From: Nocardioides sp. QY071
Lineage (GTDB): Bacteria > Actinomycetota > Actinomycetes > Propionibacteriales > Nocardioidaceae
Length of the DNA: 64,000 bases
Direction: 5' to 3'
NCBI RefSeq assembly: GCF_029961765.1
Contig: NZ_CP124681.1
Coordinates: forward strand, 4,092,001-4,156,000
Below are positions 55,368 through 63,851 of the stretch, piece after piece; positions within the stretch are counted from its first letter, which is position 1, and each line of letters begins with the position of its first letter. The notes under the pieces were generated by a model, which was not told where the DNA came from, ran no database searches, and worked only from the letters and a program-made list of their open reading frames with translations. The position numbers were made by a program, and so were the translations under genes.

Positions 55368-56989
55368 GGCGCGACCAGGGCGGGCAGGTGGTCCTCGACG
55401 AAGCGCGTGTCGCGCTCCCAGGCGGCGGCGAGCTCGATGACGCCCGCGTCGTCGTGGTTGCGGCCGATGACCTGCAGGCCGATCGGCAGCCCGGAGGAGC
55501 CGAAGCCGGCCGGCATGGCCAGCGTCGGGGCGCCGAGGAGCGTGCCGATGGCGGTGACCTCCATCCAGCGGTGGTAGCTGGACATCGGGACCCCGTTGAC
55601 CTCGGCCGGCCACTCGAGGTCGGCGTCGAAGGGCATCACCTGGGCGGTCGGGAGCAGCACGTAGTCGTACTTCTCGAACAGCACCCGGAAGGCGTTGTAG
55701 AGCCCGGTGCGCTTGACCGAGGCGTTCCAGACGTCGAGGCCGGTGAGCGCGGGGTTGCCGTCGGCGCCGCTGAGCAGGCCGTCGATCTCGTAGACCGCCT
55801 CGGGCTTGAGGTAGGGCCGCCAGGCGGGGTTGTCGTAGACGGGCTTGTTCAGGCCGCCGCTGATCCAGTGCCGGAACACCAGCCAGGTCGGCCACAGGTC
55901 GGCGTTGCCGGCGAAGCCGGGGCCGGCCGGGAGGCCGTCGAGCTCGTCGACGGTGGCACCCAGCGAGCGCATCCGCTCGACCGCGGCGCCGGTCACCTCG
56001 AGCACCTCGGGCTCCATCGGCAGGTAGCCGCCGAGGTCGCCGAGCCAGGCGATCCTCGCGCCGCGCAGGGACGAGCGGCGCACCTTCGCCAGCGGCTCGG
56101 GGTCCTGCTCGATGGCGAGCGGCGCCCGGACGTCGTACCCGGACATCGTGGCGAGCAGCAGCGCGAGGTCGCGGGCGTCCCGGGCGATCGGGCCCTCGGT
56201 GCCGCCCTGCTGGACGAACTGCTCGTTGCCCGCACCCGGCACGCGTCCGTACGACGGACGCAGGCCGAGCACGTTGTTCCATCCCGGCGGGTTGCGCAGC
56301 GAGCCGAAGAAGTCGCTGCCGTCGGCGACCGGGAGCATCCGCAGCGCGACGGCGACGGCCGCGCCGCCGCTGGAGCCGCCGGCGGAGCGGGTCTGGTCGT
56401 AGGCGTTGAGCGTCGTACCGAACACCTTGTTGTAGGTGTGCGAGCCGAGACCGAACTCGGGGGTGTTGGTCTTGCCGATGAAGATCGCGCCCGCGGCGCG
56501 GACCCGCTCGACGAAGAGCGAGTCGGCGGCGGCCGGCGGCGCGGCGGGGACGCCGGGCCGGCCGAAGAAGCCGGCCGAGGTCGGCAGGCCCTTGACGTTG
56601 GCGAGGTCCTTCACGGCCTGGGGGAAGCCGTGCATCCAGCCCTGGTAGGTGCCCTCGGCGAGCAGAGCGTCCTTCGCGGCCGCCTCGGCGAGCAGCTCGG
56701 CGCGGGGGCGCAGCGCGACGATCGCGTTGACGGACGGGTTCACCGCGGCGATGTGGTCGAGGTAGGCGGTCATCACCTCGACGCAGGTGACCTTGCGGCG
56801 CCGGATCGCTGAGGAGAGCTCGGCGGCTGACCACCACACGATGCGGCTCAGGTCGGAGGGTCGCTTCACAGCAGGCCACGCTACGTCGGGCACGGCTTCG
56901 GCAGGCCCACCTGTCGAGGCGAGGGCGCCGAGCGCGACGCCGGCGGCGGTGGCGCCCGTCACGACGGTGCGGCGGGAGACGTTGGCCAT
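55364..56989 (-). CDS. Tat-exported amidase-signature enzyme
   Basis: This 541-aa amidase has a twin-arginine signal (NVSRRTVVTGATAAGVALGAL...AEA) and so acts outside the membrane. The catalytic Lys lies in 'GFPQAVKDLANVKGLPTSAG' and the Ser-cisSer pair in 'TRSAGGSSGGAAVAVALRM'. The start ATG 56989 places the twin arginines near the N-terminus; AAGGA is 10 bases upstream. It heads a unit with the gamma-glutamyl hydrolase, under two operators. It may release the amine substrate from an amide (inference). Confidence 0.88.
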   Translation of the reverse strand: MANVSRRTVVTGATAAGVALGALASTGGPAEAVPDVAWPAVKRPSDLSRIVWWSAAELSSAIRRRKVTCVEVMTAYLDHIAAVNPSVNAIVALRPRAELLAEAAAKDALLAEGTYQGWMHGFPQAVKDLANVKGLPTSAGFFGRPGVPAAPPAAADSLFVERVRAAGAIFIGKTNTPEFGLGSHTYNKVFGTTLNAYDQTRSAGGSSGGAAVAVALRMLPVADGSDFFGSLRNPPGWNNVLGLRPSYGRVPGAGNEQFVQQGGTEGPIARDARDLALLLATMSGYDVRAPLAIEQDPEPLAKVRRSSLRGARIAWLGDLGGYLPMEPEVLEVTGAAVERMRSLGATVDELDGLPAGPGFAGNADLWPTWLVFRHWISGGLNKPVYDNPAWRPYLKPEAVYEIDGLLSGADGNPALTGLDVWNASVKRTGLYNAFRVLFEKYDYVLLPTAQVMPFDADLEWPAEVNGVPMSSYHRWMEVTAIGTLLGAPTLAMPAGFGSSGLPIGLQVIGRNHDDAGVIELAAAWERDTRFVEDHLPALVAP

Positions 56990-57020
56990 GGAGAGTTCGT
57001 CCTTTCGACCCTTCACCAGA

Positions 57021-57042
57021 GATCGTTTTGGTACGAACGATC
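57021..57042. promoter_or_regulatory. MarR-type operator 5, amidase side
   Basis: Perfect 7-bp arms GATCGTT (57021-57027) and AACGATC (57036-57042) flank TTGGTACG. It lies 32 bases before the amidase start. Confidence 0.72.
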
Positions 57043-57045
57043 TTT

Positions 57046-57059
57046 GTTCGGGTCCGAAC
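57046..57059. promoter_or_regulatory. MarR-type operator 6
   Basis: GTTCGG-GT-CCGAAC is a perfect 6-bp inverted repeat and the cleanest copy of the shared motif. It is only 3 bases from operator 5. Confidence 0.72.
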
Positions 57060-57191
57060 GTAAGGTGGCGACCATCACCTCCGCAAGCCCCTTCCCGCCT
57101 GTCGGACCACTCACCCGGGACCCTTGCCAGCCCTCCCCGGGATCTCTACCGTGAGGACCCGAACCAACCTGTCCGTCACCGTGGGGGGAGC

Positions 57192-58274
57192 ATGGACGCA
57201 CCCACCGGGGCGAGCGCCCCGCACCCCGTCTCGGACCGCCTGATCGACCTCCTCGGCGACCTGGCCGCCCTGGCCACGCCCGACGAGGCGACCACCGCCG
57301 CGCCCCGCCTGCTCGAGCGGCTCGCCGGCGACCTCGGCGCCGCCGCCTGCCAGCTCGACACGGCTCTCACCGACGCCGACGACCCGCAGGCGCCCTCCTT
57401 CCAGACCGTCGCGAGCGTGGGCTACTCCCCCGAGGTCTCCCAGCACCTGTGCGCCGACCTGGCGACGTCGCCGCACGGACGACGCGTGCTCGCCGCGACC
57501 GGCGGGCTGCGCATCGACGAGGACGACCCCTACGACTTCCGCCGCTCCGCGCACTACCTCGACGTGCTCCACCCGGCGGGCTACGACGACGGCATCTCCC
57601 TCGCGCTGCGCGACTCCAGCACGCACCTGGTCGGGATGCTGCACCTGTCCGCCCGCAGCACCCGCGACTTCGCGCCCGAGCTCACCGGCGCGCTGCCGCC
57701 GCTCGGCCGCGCCTTCGCCCGGCTGACCACGGTCGCGACCTGCTCGACCCCCGACGTGACGCTGCCCCGGGAGTACGCCGTGGTCCGGCTCGACGCCGCC
57801 GGCCGGGCCACGCCCGTGGTCGGCCGCGCGCCGCTGCACGCCGCGCTCGACGACGAGCTGCTCGGCATCGTCCGATCGATCCTGGGCAGCGGCACCCGCT
57901 TCGCGACCTTCCTGCACCAGCAGGCGGGCCGGCTGATCGAGGTCCGGGTGCACTGCCCGTCGGGCCGGGCCGCGATGCGCCAGCCCTGCACCGTCGCCAC
58001 CCGCCCCGCCGCGTCCACCCTCGGGCTGACCCTGCGCCAGCTCGAGGTGCTCACCGCCGTCGCGACCGGCGCCGGCAACCGCGAGATCGCCGACGAGCTG
58101 TGCCTGACCCAGCGCACCGTCGCCGCCCACGTCGAGGCCATCCTGGCCCGGCTGGGCAGCCCGTCGCGCGCGGGTGCGGCCGCCAAGGCGACCGCGGCCG
58201 GCGTGCTGCTCCCGTCGGCCGACCCGGCGTCGGTCCGATCGCTGGCGCGGGTGCTGCAGCAGCCGATCGCCTGA
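57192..58274 (+). CDS. LuxR-type regulator with GAF-like N-terminal domain
   Basis: This 360-aa protein starts at ATG 57192, next to a GGGGGGAG tract. Residues ~10-170 look GAF-like ('LIDLLGDLAALATPDEATTAAPRLLERLAGDLGAAACQL', 'GISLALRDSSTHLVGMLHLSA'). The C-terminal LuxR helix-turn-helix is clear: 'LTLRQLEVLTAVATGAGNREIADELCLTQRTVAAHVEAILARLG'. It is divergent from the amidase unit and upstream of the deacetylase-transporter genes, so it could activate either. No receiver domain is present. Confidence 0.85.
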   Translation: MDAPTGASAPHPVSDRLIDLLGDLAALATPDEATTAAPRLLERLAGDLGAAACQLDTALTDADDPQAPSFQTVASVGYSPEVSQHLCADLATSPHGRRVLAATGGLRIDEDDPYDFRRSAHYLDVLHPAGYDDGISLALRDSSTHLVGMLHLSARSTRDFAPELTGALPPLGRAFARLTTVATCSTPDVTLPREYAVVRLDAAGRATPVVGRAPLHAALDDELLGIVRSILGSGTRFATFLHQQAGRLIEVRVHCPSGRAAMRQPCTVATRPAASTLGLTLRQLEVLTAVATGAGNREIADELCLTQRTVAAHVEAILARLGSPSRAGAAAKATAAGVLLPSADPASVRSLARVLQQPIA

Positions 58275-58289
58275 CGGACGCCCCAAGAC

Positions 58290-58303
58290 TGGCATTTCTG
58301 CCA
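58290..58303. promoter_or_regulatory. Inverted repeat before the deacetylase-like gene
   Basis: TGGCA-TTTC-TGCCA is a perfect 5-bp inverted repeat in the 106-bp gap before the deacetylase-like gene. It is a possible LuxR-protein site or a short attenuating hairpin. Confidence 0.4.
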
Positions 58304-58380
58304 ATGACCCACGTCACACCGCGGTCCCACGATTGCGGGACCGCGCCGGAACCACCGGCGCCGTATCCCCGGGAGGCGCG

Positions 58381-59514
58381 ATGGCGACCGGCTACCTGTA
58401 CCACGAGCTCTTCGGCTGGCACGACACCGGAACCAACGTGGGGCTCTTCCCCGCCGACCACCGCGCCGGCATCCAGCCGTTCCAGCACTTCGAGAACGCC
58501 GAGACCAAGCGCCGCATCCACGAGCTGGTCGTCGTCTCCGGCACGATCGACCACCTCACCCGGCTCGAGCCGCGCAAGGCCACCGACGAGGAGATCCTCG
58601 CGGTCCACACCGAGGAGCACCTCGCCCGGATCAAGGCCGGGAGCGAGCAGCCCAAGGGGGGCGACTCGGGTGACGGGCTGAGCCCGTTCGGGCCGGGCGG
58701 CATCGAGATCGGGCGGCTCGCCGCCGGCGGCATGATCGAGGCGACCACGGCGGTCGTCGAGGGCCGGGTCGACAACGCGTACGCGCTGATCCGGCCGCCG
58801 GGACACCACGCGGAGCCCGCCACCGGCATGGGCTTCTGCATGTTCGGCAACCTCGCGATCGCGGCCCGGGCGGTACGTCGTACCCACGGCGTGGAGCGGA
58901 TCGCGATCCTCGACTGGGACGTCCACCACGGCAACGGCACCCAGAAGACGTTCTGGGAGGACCCGAACACGCTGACCATCTCGCTGCACCAGGACCGGGT
59001 GTTCCCGCCGGACTCCGGCTTCGTCACCGAGCGCGGCGAGGGCGCGGGCTTCGGGTACGCCGTCAACGTGCCGCTCCCGCCGGGCACCGGCACCGGCGGC
59101 TACCTCTCCGCCTTCGACCGGGTCGTGGCACCGGCGGTCGACCGGTTCCGGCCGGACCTGATCCTGGTCGCGAGCGGCTTCGACGCCAACGCGACCGACC
59201 CGCTCTCGCGGCAGGCGCTGACCAGCAGCAGCTATCGCGCGATGACCGAGCGACTGCTCGACCTCGCGGCAACGCACTGCGAGGGGCGGCTCGCGATGAG
59301 TCACGAGGGCGGCTACAACCCGGTCTACGTCCCGTTCTGCGGCCTGGCGGTGATCGAGGCGCTCGCCGGCGTGACCGAGCCGCTCACCGACCCCTACGAG
59401 CCGATCTTCGGCGGCATGGCCGGGCTCGAGCTGCAGCCGCACCAGACCGCCGTCATCGACCAGGTCGTGCCCCTCCTCGACGACATCCACGCCGGCGTCC
59501 GCGCCGGTTCGTGA
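58381..59514 (+). CDS. Class II histone-deacetylase-like amidohydrolase
   Basis: This 377-aa zinc amidohydrolase has the family's catalytic set: 'RPPGHHAEPATGMGFCMFGNLAIAA' (His-His dyad), zinc ligands in 'ILDWDVHHGNGTQ' and 'GFDANATDPL', and 'SHEGGYNPVYVPFCG' with the transition-state-stabilising region. Prokaryotic members deacetylate acetylpolyamines or other small amides. The unusual head 'GYLYHELFGWHDTGTNVGLFPADH' is typical of the class II bacterial branch. It lies 26 bases before a ribose-type ABC importer gene, which probably supplies its substrate. Confidence 0.9.
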   Translation: MATGYLYHELFGWHDTGTNVGLFPADHRAGIQPFQHFENAETKRRIHELVVVSGTIDHLTRLEPRKATDEEILAVHTEEHLARIKAGSEQPKGGDSGDGLSPFGPGGIEIGRLAAGGMIEATTAVVEGRVDNAYALIRPPGHHAEPATGMGFCMFGNLAIAARAVRRTHGVERIAILDWDVHHGNGTQKTFWEDPNTLTISLHQDRVFPPDSGFVTERGEGAGFGYAVNVPLPPGTGTGGYLSAFDRVVAPAVDRFRPDLILVASGFDANATDPLSRQALTSSSYRAMTERLLDLAATHCEGRLAMSHEGGYNPVYVPFCGLAVIEALAGVTEPLTDPYEPIFGGMAGLELQPHQTAVIDQVVPLLDDIHAGVRAGS

Positions 59515-59540
59515 CCCCTCCACCCGATCGGAGCACCACC

Positions 59541-60563
59541 ATGAACGCAGTCGTGAAGAAGTCCGTCGACCGTCGCAGCTTCCTCGCCTGGACCGGCGGC
59601 ATCGGGGCCGCGGTCCTCGCCTCCGCGTGCAGCGCACCGTCCAGCACCAAGGCCTCCGGCGACAAGGTCGCGAAGTCCAGCAAGGACGTCGACACCGTCG
59701 CCTGGGACTACCCGTTCACCTTCCTGCCCGTCTACGCCGGCGTCGCCAGGTTCGCCAAGGAGCGGGCCAAGGAGAAGGGCGTCTCGCTCGAGCAGACCAA
59801 CGACAACGGCAAGCCGGACGTCCAGGCGTCCAACCTGGACACGCTGATCGCCAAGAAGGTGCCGGCGATCGTGTCCTTCCCGATGGTCTTCGAGGCCCTC
59901 GAGACCCAGGCCGCCAAGGCGCTGTCGGCGGGCATCATCTGGGTGACCTACGGCGGCACCCTGAAGAACCAGAGCGCCTCGATCACCTTCAGCTTCGAGG
60001 AGGGCGGTCGCAAGCTCGGCGAGGACGCGGCGGCCTGGGCCAACCAGGCCCTCGGCGGCAAGGGCAAGGTGGCCTTCCTCGTCGACGACACCATCCAGCT
60101 CGGCATCGAGCGCACCAAGGGCATGATCGACGCCTTCACCAAGGCTGCGCCGGACATGGAGGTCGTCGGCCGCGAGCAGGCGATCGACCCCGACACCGCG
60201 CTGACCAAGACCAAGGCGATCCTCGCCAAGCACCCCGACGTCAACGTCATCCTCGGCATCACCGACGGTGCGGCCTTCGGCGGCTACAAGGCACTCGTCG
60301 AGTCGGGGCGCTCGGAGACCGACGCGAAGACCTACGTCGGCGGCCAGGACGGCGACCTGGGCTCGCTCGAGCTGATCAAGAAGGGCACCTTCTACCGGGC
60401 CTCGGCCGCGCTGCAGCTGCGCGACATCGGCAACGCGGTCATCGACGTACCGCTGGCGGTGGCTGACGGCAAGAGCGACGCCGAGGCCAGCACCGACGTA
60501 CCGATCACGCTGGTCAAGCAGGGCGACGCGCTGCTCGACGAGATCATCGCGCAGTACGGCTGA
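59541..60563 (+). CDS. Sugar-type ABC transporter substrate-binding lipoprotein
   Basis: This 340-aa periplasmic-binding-protein fold (RbsB class) starts at ATG 59541 with GGAG 7 bases upstream. A twin-arginine motif (DRRSFLAW) combines with lipobox LASAC, so it is a Tat lipoprotein. The body has 'YAGVARFAKERAKEKGVSLEQ', 'DTLIAKKVPAIVSFPMVFEALE' and 'VNVILGITDGAAFGGYKALVES', as in ribose/AI-2-type receptors. The ligand is unknown; the context suggests a small acetylated or amine compound rather than a plain sugar. Confidence 0.9.
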   Translation: MNAVVKKSVDRRSFLAWTGGIGAAVLASACSAPSSTKASGDKVAKSSKDVDTVAWDYPFTFLPVYAGVARFAKERAKEKGVSLEQTNDNGKPDVQASNLDTLIAKKVPAIVSFPMVFEALETQAAKALSAGIIWVTYGGTLKNQSASITFSFEEGGRKLGEDAAAWANQALGGKGKVAFLVDDTIQLGIERTKGMIDAFTKAAPDMEVVGREQAIDPDTALTKTKAILAKHPDVNVILGITDGAAFGGYKALVESGRSETDAKTYVGGQDGDLGSLELIKKGTFYRASAALQLRDIGNAVIDVPLAVADGKSDAEASTDVPITLVKQGDALLDEIIAQYG

Positions 60564-60587
60564 GCGGGACGGGACAGGTAGTCGGTC

Positions 60588-62105
60588 ATGACACTGCGGG
60601 TCACCGGGCTCCGGAAGTCCTTCGGCGGCGTGCACGCGCTGCAGGGCGTGGACCTCACCATCGAGGCCGGTGAGGTCCACGCGCTGCTCGGCCACAACGG
60701 CGCGGGCAAGTCCACCCTGATCAAGGCGCTGGGCGGGGCCTTCCACCCCGACGGCGGCACCATCGAGGTGGGCGGTCGCAGCCATGCGGGGCTCACCCCG
60801 CGGCAGTCGATCGACGCCGGCATCGCGATCATCTTCCAGCACCTCAGCCTGGTCGACTCGCTCTCGGTCGTCGACAACATCTTCCTCGGCCAGGAGCACC
60901 GGCGCCTCGGCCTCGTCGACCGCAGCAGCCAGCGGGAGGCGGCGCGCCGCCTGCTCGACCGGCTCGGGGCGACGTCGTCGGTCGACAGCCGGGTCGGCGA
61001 CCTGCCGATGGGCCAGAAGCAGCTGGTCGAGATCGCCAAGGCGCTCTCGCGCGACCCGGTCGTTCTCGTCCTCGACGAGCCGACCGCTGCCCTGTCCTCG
61101 CACGAGATCGGCGCCCTGGAGCGCACGGTCCGCTCGCTGCAGGAGCAGGGCCTGGCGATCTGCTACGTCACCCACCTGCTCGGCGAGGTCGAGCGGCTGG
61201 CCGACCGGATGACGGTGCTGCGCGAGGGGAAGGTGCACGTCGCGACGTCGCTGGAGGGCAAGACCCGCCGCGACATCATCGAGGCGATCGCCGAGCCGCC
61301 CGCGGACCTGCCGCCGGCCGGCCCCGTGCACGACGCCGATCCCCCGCAGCTGCGGGTCAGCGGCCTCACCGGCCCGGGCATCGGCCCGGTCGACCTCGAG
61401 GTCCGGCCCGGCGAGATCGTCGGTCTCTACGGGCTGATCGGCTCCGGTCGCACCCGCACGCTGGAGATGATCTTCGGCCGGCGGGCCCGGCAGGGCTCGA
61501 TCACCGTCGGCGGCCGGGAGGTACGACGGGCGACGCCCCGCGCCGCCCTCGCCGCCGGCCTGGCGCTGGTGCCCGGCGACCGCGGTCGGCAGGGCCTGTT
61601 CGCCTCGCTGAGCGCGCTCGACAACGCGCTGCTCCCGGCGCAGGGGGTGCTGTCCACCTTCGGGCTGCGCCGGCGACGGGCCGAGGCCGAGGCCTTCGAG
61701 CGGCTCGCCGCGTCGCTGGCCGTGCACCCCGCGACCCCGAACGCGCCGGCCCGCGCCTTCTCCGGCGGCAACCAGCAGAAGCTGCTGCTCGGCCGCTGGA
61801 TCAACGGCATCCTGCCCACCACCGTGCTGCTGCTCGACGAGCCGACCCAGGGCGTCGACGTCCGGGCCCGCCACGAGATCTACAAGGTGGTGCGCACGAT
61901 CGCCTCGGAGCGTCGTACGGCGGTCGTCTTCGCCTCCACCGACCCCGAGGAGATCGTCGCCCTCGCCGACCGCGCGCTGGTCATGCAGGACGGCCGGGTC
62001 ATCGGCGAGCTGGCCGGCGACACCCTCGACGAGGACGCCCTGCTGCACGCGGTCCACCAGGCCGACACCGAGATCCAGACCGACCTCCAGGAGCACCTGT
62101 CATGA
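60588..62105 (+). CDS. Sugar-type ABC transporter ATPase (two ABC domains)
   Basis: This 505-aa RbsA/MglA-class protein has two fused nucleotide-binding domains. The first has Walker A 'GHNGAGKST', signature 'LPMGQKQLVEIAKALSRDP' and Walker B 'VLVLDEPTAAL'. The second has a degenerate Walker A 'GLIGSGRTRT', signature 'FSGGNQQKLLLGRW' and 'LLLDEPTQGVD', the usual asymmetry of this class. Its stop overlaps the permease start (ATGA). Confidence 0.94.
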   Translation: MTLRVTGLRKSFGGVHALQGVDLTIEAGEVHALLGHNGAGKSTLIKALGGAFHPDGGTIEVGGRSHAGLTPRQSIDAGIAIIFQHLSLVDSLSVVDNIFLGQEHRRLGLVDRSSQREAARRLLDRLGATSSVDSRVGDLPMGQKQLVEIAKALSRDPVVLVLDEPTAALSSHEIGALERTVRSLQEQGLAICYVTHLLGEVERLADRMTVLREGKVHVATSLEGKTRRDIIEAIAEPPADLPPAGPVHDADPPQLRVSGLTGPGIGPVDLEVRPGEIVGLYGLIGSGRTRTLEMIFGRRARQGSITVGGREVRRATPRAALAAGLALVPGDRGRQGLFASLSALDNALLPAQGVLSTFGLRRRRAEAEAFERLAASLAVHPATPNAPARAFSGGNQQKLLLGRWINGILPTTVLLLDEPTQGVDVRARHEIYKVVRTIASERRTAVVFASTDPEEIVALADRALVMQDGRVIGELAGDTLDEDALLHAVHQADTEIQTDLQEHLS

Positions 62106-63106
62106 ACGCCTCCCTCAACCTGCGCCAGCTCGCGCGCTACCCGCTGATCCCGGTCATCGTCGCGATGGCGATCGGCTTCGAGCTCGCGACCGGCAGCTTC
62201 GTCGGCAGCCAGAACCTGCTCGGGATCGCCACCGACAGCGCGACCCTCGCGATCGTCGCGGTGCCCTCGGCGCTGCTGGTCATCAGCGGCTACCTCGACC
62301 TGTCGGTCGGCTCGACCTACGCGCTCGGCGCGGTCGCCGCCGGCTGGCTCGCCTCCGAGCACGGCGGCAGCCTGCTCACCTGCGTGCTGCTCTCGCTGCT
62401 CGCCGGGCTGGCGGTCGGCGCGGTCAACGGGTTCCTGTGCTGCGTGGTCGGGCTCTCGCCGTTCATCGTCACCCTCGGCACGCTCACCGCCGTCCGCGGC
62501 CTCGCCCAGCAGTTCGCGCCGCTGCCGCTGACCAGCTTCGGCGACTCGTTCGCGTGGCTCGGCGGGGCGAAGGTCGCCGGGCTGCCGTCGCCGGTCGTGA
62601 TCGCGCTGGTCGTGGTGCTCGTCGCCGGGGCGATCCTGGCGCTGACCCCGGTCGGGCGGCACATCTACGCGATCGGCGTCTCCCGCGAGGCGGCGTACCT
62701 CTCCGGCGTGCGGGTCCGCACCGTCCCCTTCGCCCTCTTCCTCGCCACCGGCGCCAGCGCCGCGCTGGCCGGCGCGATCAAGGCCTCGGTGCTCGGCGCC
62801 GTGCAGTCGGGTACGGCGGGCAGCGGCTTCGAGCTCGCCGTGCTGACCGCGGTCCTGGTCGGCGGCGTCGCCCTCACCGGGGGCTCGGGCACGCTGTTCG
62901 GCGTGGTGCTCGGCGTGGCCTTCCTCGGCATCCTGCAGAACGGGCTGACCCTGGTCGGCGTGCCGACCTTCTGGCAGCAGGTCGCCCAGGGTCTCGCGCT
63001 CGTCGTCGCGGCCGGCCTGGCCTACCTCGCGCCGCGGCTCGAGGCGTTGGCCGCGGTGCGGCCCACCGCTCCACGCCGGCCGCTCGCCGAGGCCGCGACC
63101 ACCTGA
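62102..63106 (+). CDS. Sugar-type ABC transporter permease
   Basis: This 334-aa membrane protein is of the RbsC type (BPD_transp_2), with about 8-10 helices. Diagnostic stretches are 'VISGYLDLSVGSTYALGAVAAGWL', 'GFLCCVVGLSPFIVTLGTLTAVRGLA' and 'GGVALTGGSGTLFGVVLGVAFLGILQNGLTLVGV'. It forms the importer with the two preceding gene products. Confidence 0.93.
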   Translation: MNASLNLRQLARYPLIPVIVAMAIGFELATGSFVGSQNLLGIATDSATLAIVAVPSALLVISGYLDLSVGSTYALGAVAAGWLASEHGGSLLTCVLLSLLAGLAVGAVNGFLCCVVGLSPFIVTLGTLTAVRGLAQQFAPLPLTSFGDSFAWLGGAKVAGLPSPVVIALVVVLVAGAILALTPVGRHIYAIGVSREAAYLSGVRVRTVPFALFLATGASAALAGAIKASVLGAVQSGTAGSGFELAVLTAVLVGGVALTGGSGTLFGVVLGVAFLGILQNGLTLVGVPTFWQQVAQGLALVVAAGLAYLAPRLEALAAVRPTAPRRPLAEAATT

Positions 63107-63120
63107 CCCTCTTCCACGAA

Positions 63121-63145
63121 GCGAAGTCTGTTTTAGAATCTTCGC
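63121..63145 (+). promoter_or_regulatory. Promoter with overlapping operator, leaderless start
   Basis: A -10-like TAGAAT (63134-63139) ends 6 bases before the GTG at 63146, and there is no ribosome site. GCGAAG (63121-63126) and CTTCGC (63140-63145) form an inverted repeat across it, suggesting autoregulation. Confidence 0.5.
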
Positions 63146-63844
63146 GTGGACCTCGAGACCGGTGCCGTCGCGATCGGCGTACTCGCCGACCCGACCCGGC
63201 GCGCCCTCTACGAATACGTCGCCGGGCAGCCCGACGCCGTCGGACGCGACGCGACCGCCGCGGCCCTCGACATCCCCAAGCACACGGTGAGCTTCCATCT
63301 CGACCGGCTGGCCGAGGAGGGCCTGCTCGACGTGGAGTTCCGCCGGCTCAGCGGGCGCAGCGGGCCGGGGGCCGGACGGCCGAGCAAGCTCTACCGGCGC
63401 GCGACCCGCGAGTTCGCGGTCACCCTCCCGCCCCGGCGCTACGACCTGGTCGGCGACATCCTCGCCGCGGCGGTCGCCCGGGCCGGCGCGGGCGAGGACC
63501 TCGACGCGGCGCTCGCCGCGTCCGCGCACGCCGAGGGGCGGTCCGTGGCGGGCGAGGCCTCCGGCGTGGCCGCTCATCCAGGGCTGTCCGACCTCGCCGC
63601 GGTGCTCTCCGGCCAGGGCTACGAGCCCTCCGTCTCACCCGAAGCGGTGTGCCTGGCGAACTGCCCCTTCGACGCGCTCGCCCAGAAGCACACCGCCCTC
63701 GTCTGCGGCCTCAACCGGTCCTTCGTCCAGGGCGTCGCCGACGGGCTCGGCTGCACCGGTGTCACCGCCCACCTCGAGCCCGACCCCGGGCACTGCTGCG
63801 TGACCGTGCGGACCGATGGACAAGCACCCGGCAGCGGAGAATGA
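63146..63844 (+). CDS. ArsR/DeoR-like HTH regulator with SufR-like cysteine cluster
   Basis: This 232-aa regulator has an N-terminal winged helix (VLADPTRRALYEYVAGQPDAVGRDATAAAL, PKHTVSFHLDRLAEEGLL). Its C-terminal domain has 'CLANCPFDALAQKHTALVC' (C-x3-C-x13-C), a further Cys in 'GLGCTG' and a Cys pair in 'GHCCVTV'. This arrangement recalls SufR-type iron-sulfur regulators, so it may sense redox or iron through a cluster. It follows the ABC permease by 39 bases but seems to have its own leaderless promoter. Confidence 0.82.
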   Translation: MDLETGAVAIGVLADPTRRALYEYVAGQPDAVGRDATAAALDIPKHTVSFHLDRLAEEGLLDVEFRRLSGRSGPGAGRPSKLYRRATREFAVTLPPRRYDLVGDILAAAVARAGAGEDLDAALAASAHAEGRSVAGEASGVAAHPGLSDLAAVLSGQGYEPSVSPEAVCLANCPFDALAQKHTALVCGLNRSFVQGVADGLGCTGVTAHLEPDPGHCCVTVRTDGQAPGSGE

Positions 63845-63851
63845 TCGCGGC

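Noticed and set aside
59394..63577. Long antisense frames opposite the ABC transporter genes
   Set aside because: The sense strand encodes clear Walker and permease motifs; the antisense products are low-complexity.
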